Positions 63,833 to 64,000 of a stretch of 64,000 nt of DNA are shown here, in pieces. Below the pieces are notes generated by a model that worked only from the letters and a program-made list of their open reading frames with translations, did not search any database and was not told the DNA's origin. A program made the position numbers and the translations under genes. Each line of letters opens with the position of its first letter. Positions within the stretch are counted from its first letter, which is position 1. The stretch comes from Sulfuricella sp. (lineage in GTDB: Bacteria; Pseudomonadota; Gammaproteobacteria; Burkholderiales; Sulfuricellaceae), in contig JAQTLK010000001.1 in assembly GCA_028714955.1 (NCBI GenBank), positions 1-64,000 of the forward strand, given 5' to 3'.

Positions 63833-63929
63833 GTCCTGCCATTCGGACTACAATGACAAGGCATCAACCGGTCAAGTCTTCATCTCGAGCACCGACTTCA
63901 ACCACTGTATTTCAGCGTCTAGGCATTCA

Positions 63930-64000
63930 ATGGAAACTTTCTGGCAAGCTTGTCTGAGCCGTTTGGAGCAAGAGCTTACCCCGCAACAATTCAATAACTG
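63930..64000 (+). CDS. dnaA: Chromosomal replication initiator DnaA, N-terminal start (cut by window)
   Basis: From ATG at 63930 the frame reads METFWQACLSRLEQELTPQQFNNW, the conserved start of betaproteobacterial DnaA domain I. Only 23 codons are visible. It is divergent from rpmH. The window ends inside it, so the rest of the origin region is not visible. Confidence 0.95.
   Translation, partial: METFWQACLSRLEQELTPQQFNN

Overview
This 64 kb window looks like chromosomal DNA of a betaproteobacterium, most likely of the Nitrosomonadales / sulfur-oxidiser type. The GC content is high, the housekeeping genes are typically betaproteobacterial (ubiE-ubiJ-ubiB, rnf with apbE and rseC, the atpIBEFHAGDC order, rpmH-rnpA-yidD-yidC-mnmE), and it ends in the first codons of dnaA, so the right end is close to the replication origin. 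The taxonomic call is an inference from gene content and order; no rRNA or tRNA gene is present.

Layout. 1-1.0 kb: a partial secreted protein and a small lipoprotein. 1.2-12.1 kb (minus strand): a type II secretion operon transcribed gspE-F-G-H-I-J-K-L-M-(N/C-like)-D, with no prepilin peptidase and no canonical PDZ-type gspC. 12.3-19.2 kb (minus): a toxin-antitoxin pair, a NodI/NodJ-like ABC exporter split by an Uma2-family gene, and the dTDP-L-rhamnose genes rfbB, rfbA, rfbC and rfbD, with a four-helix-bundle (S23-type) gene between rfbB and rfbA. 19.3-24.5 kb: a thioredoxin-like ferredoxin, a MazG-like hydrolase, a DHH phosphoesterase, the ubiquinone genes ubiE-ubiJ-ubiB and a DUF971 gene. 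24.8-38.2 kb (plus): gltB-gltD, hemE, priA, argS, a SPOR protein, dsbA and an orphan response regulator. 38.5-45.3 kb (plus): apbE-rseC-rnfABCDGEH. 45.3-55.6 kb (minus): glmS, glmU and the ATP synthase operon. 55.7-63.7 kb (minus): parB, parA, rsmG, mnmG, a parS site, mnmE, yidC, yidD, rnpA and rpmH. From 63.9 kb (plus): dnaA.

How it works together. The right third is the conserved origin-proximal block for segregation, tRNA modification, membrane insertion and ATP synthesis. The Rnf block is a flavin-dependent ion-pumping ferredoxin:NAD oxidoreductase with its own FMN transferase. The left third is a cell-envelope and secretion region, and it carries most of the accessory features.

The most unusual signal is in the rhamnose operon. 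Three arrays of tandem 7-bp units with core GTGAG lie at or inside coding sequences: one inside rfbB, one across the rfbB end / four-helix gene start, and one encoding a foreign N-terminus of RfbA. The two arrays bounding the four-helix gene are in opposite orientation, as expected for a mobile cassette. In the same operon a CCCTCTCCC-type palindrome is inserted in frame within rfbD. Several other palindromic repeat families sit between genes. Other observations are a near-perfect parS site between mnmE and mnmG, a DnaA-box pair upstream of priA, and a possible small RNA after the orphan response regulator.
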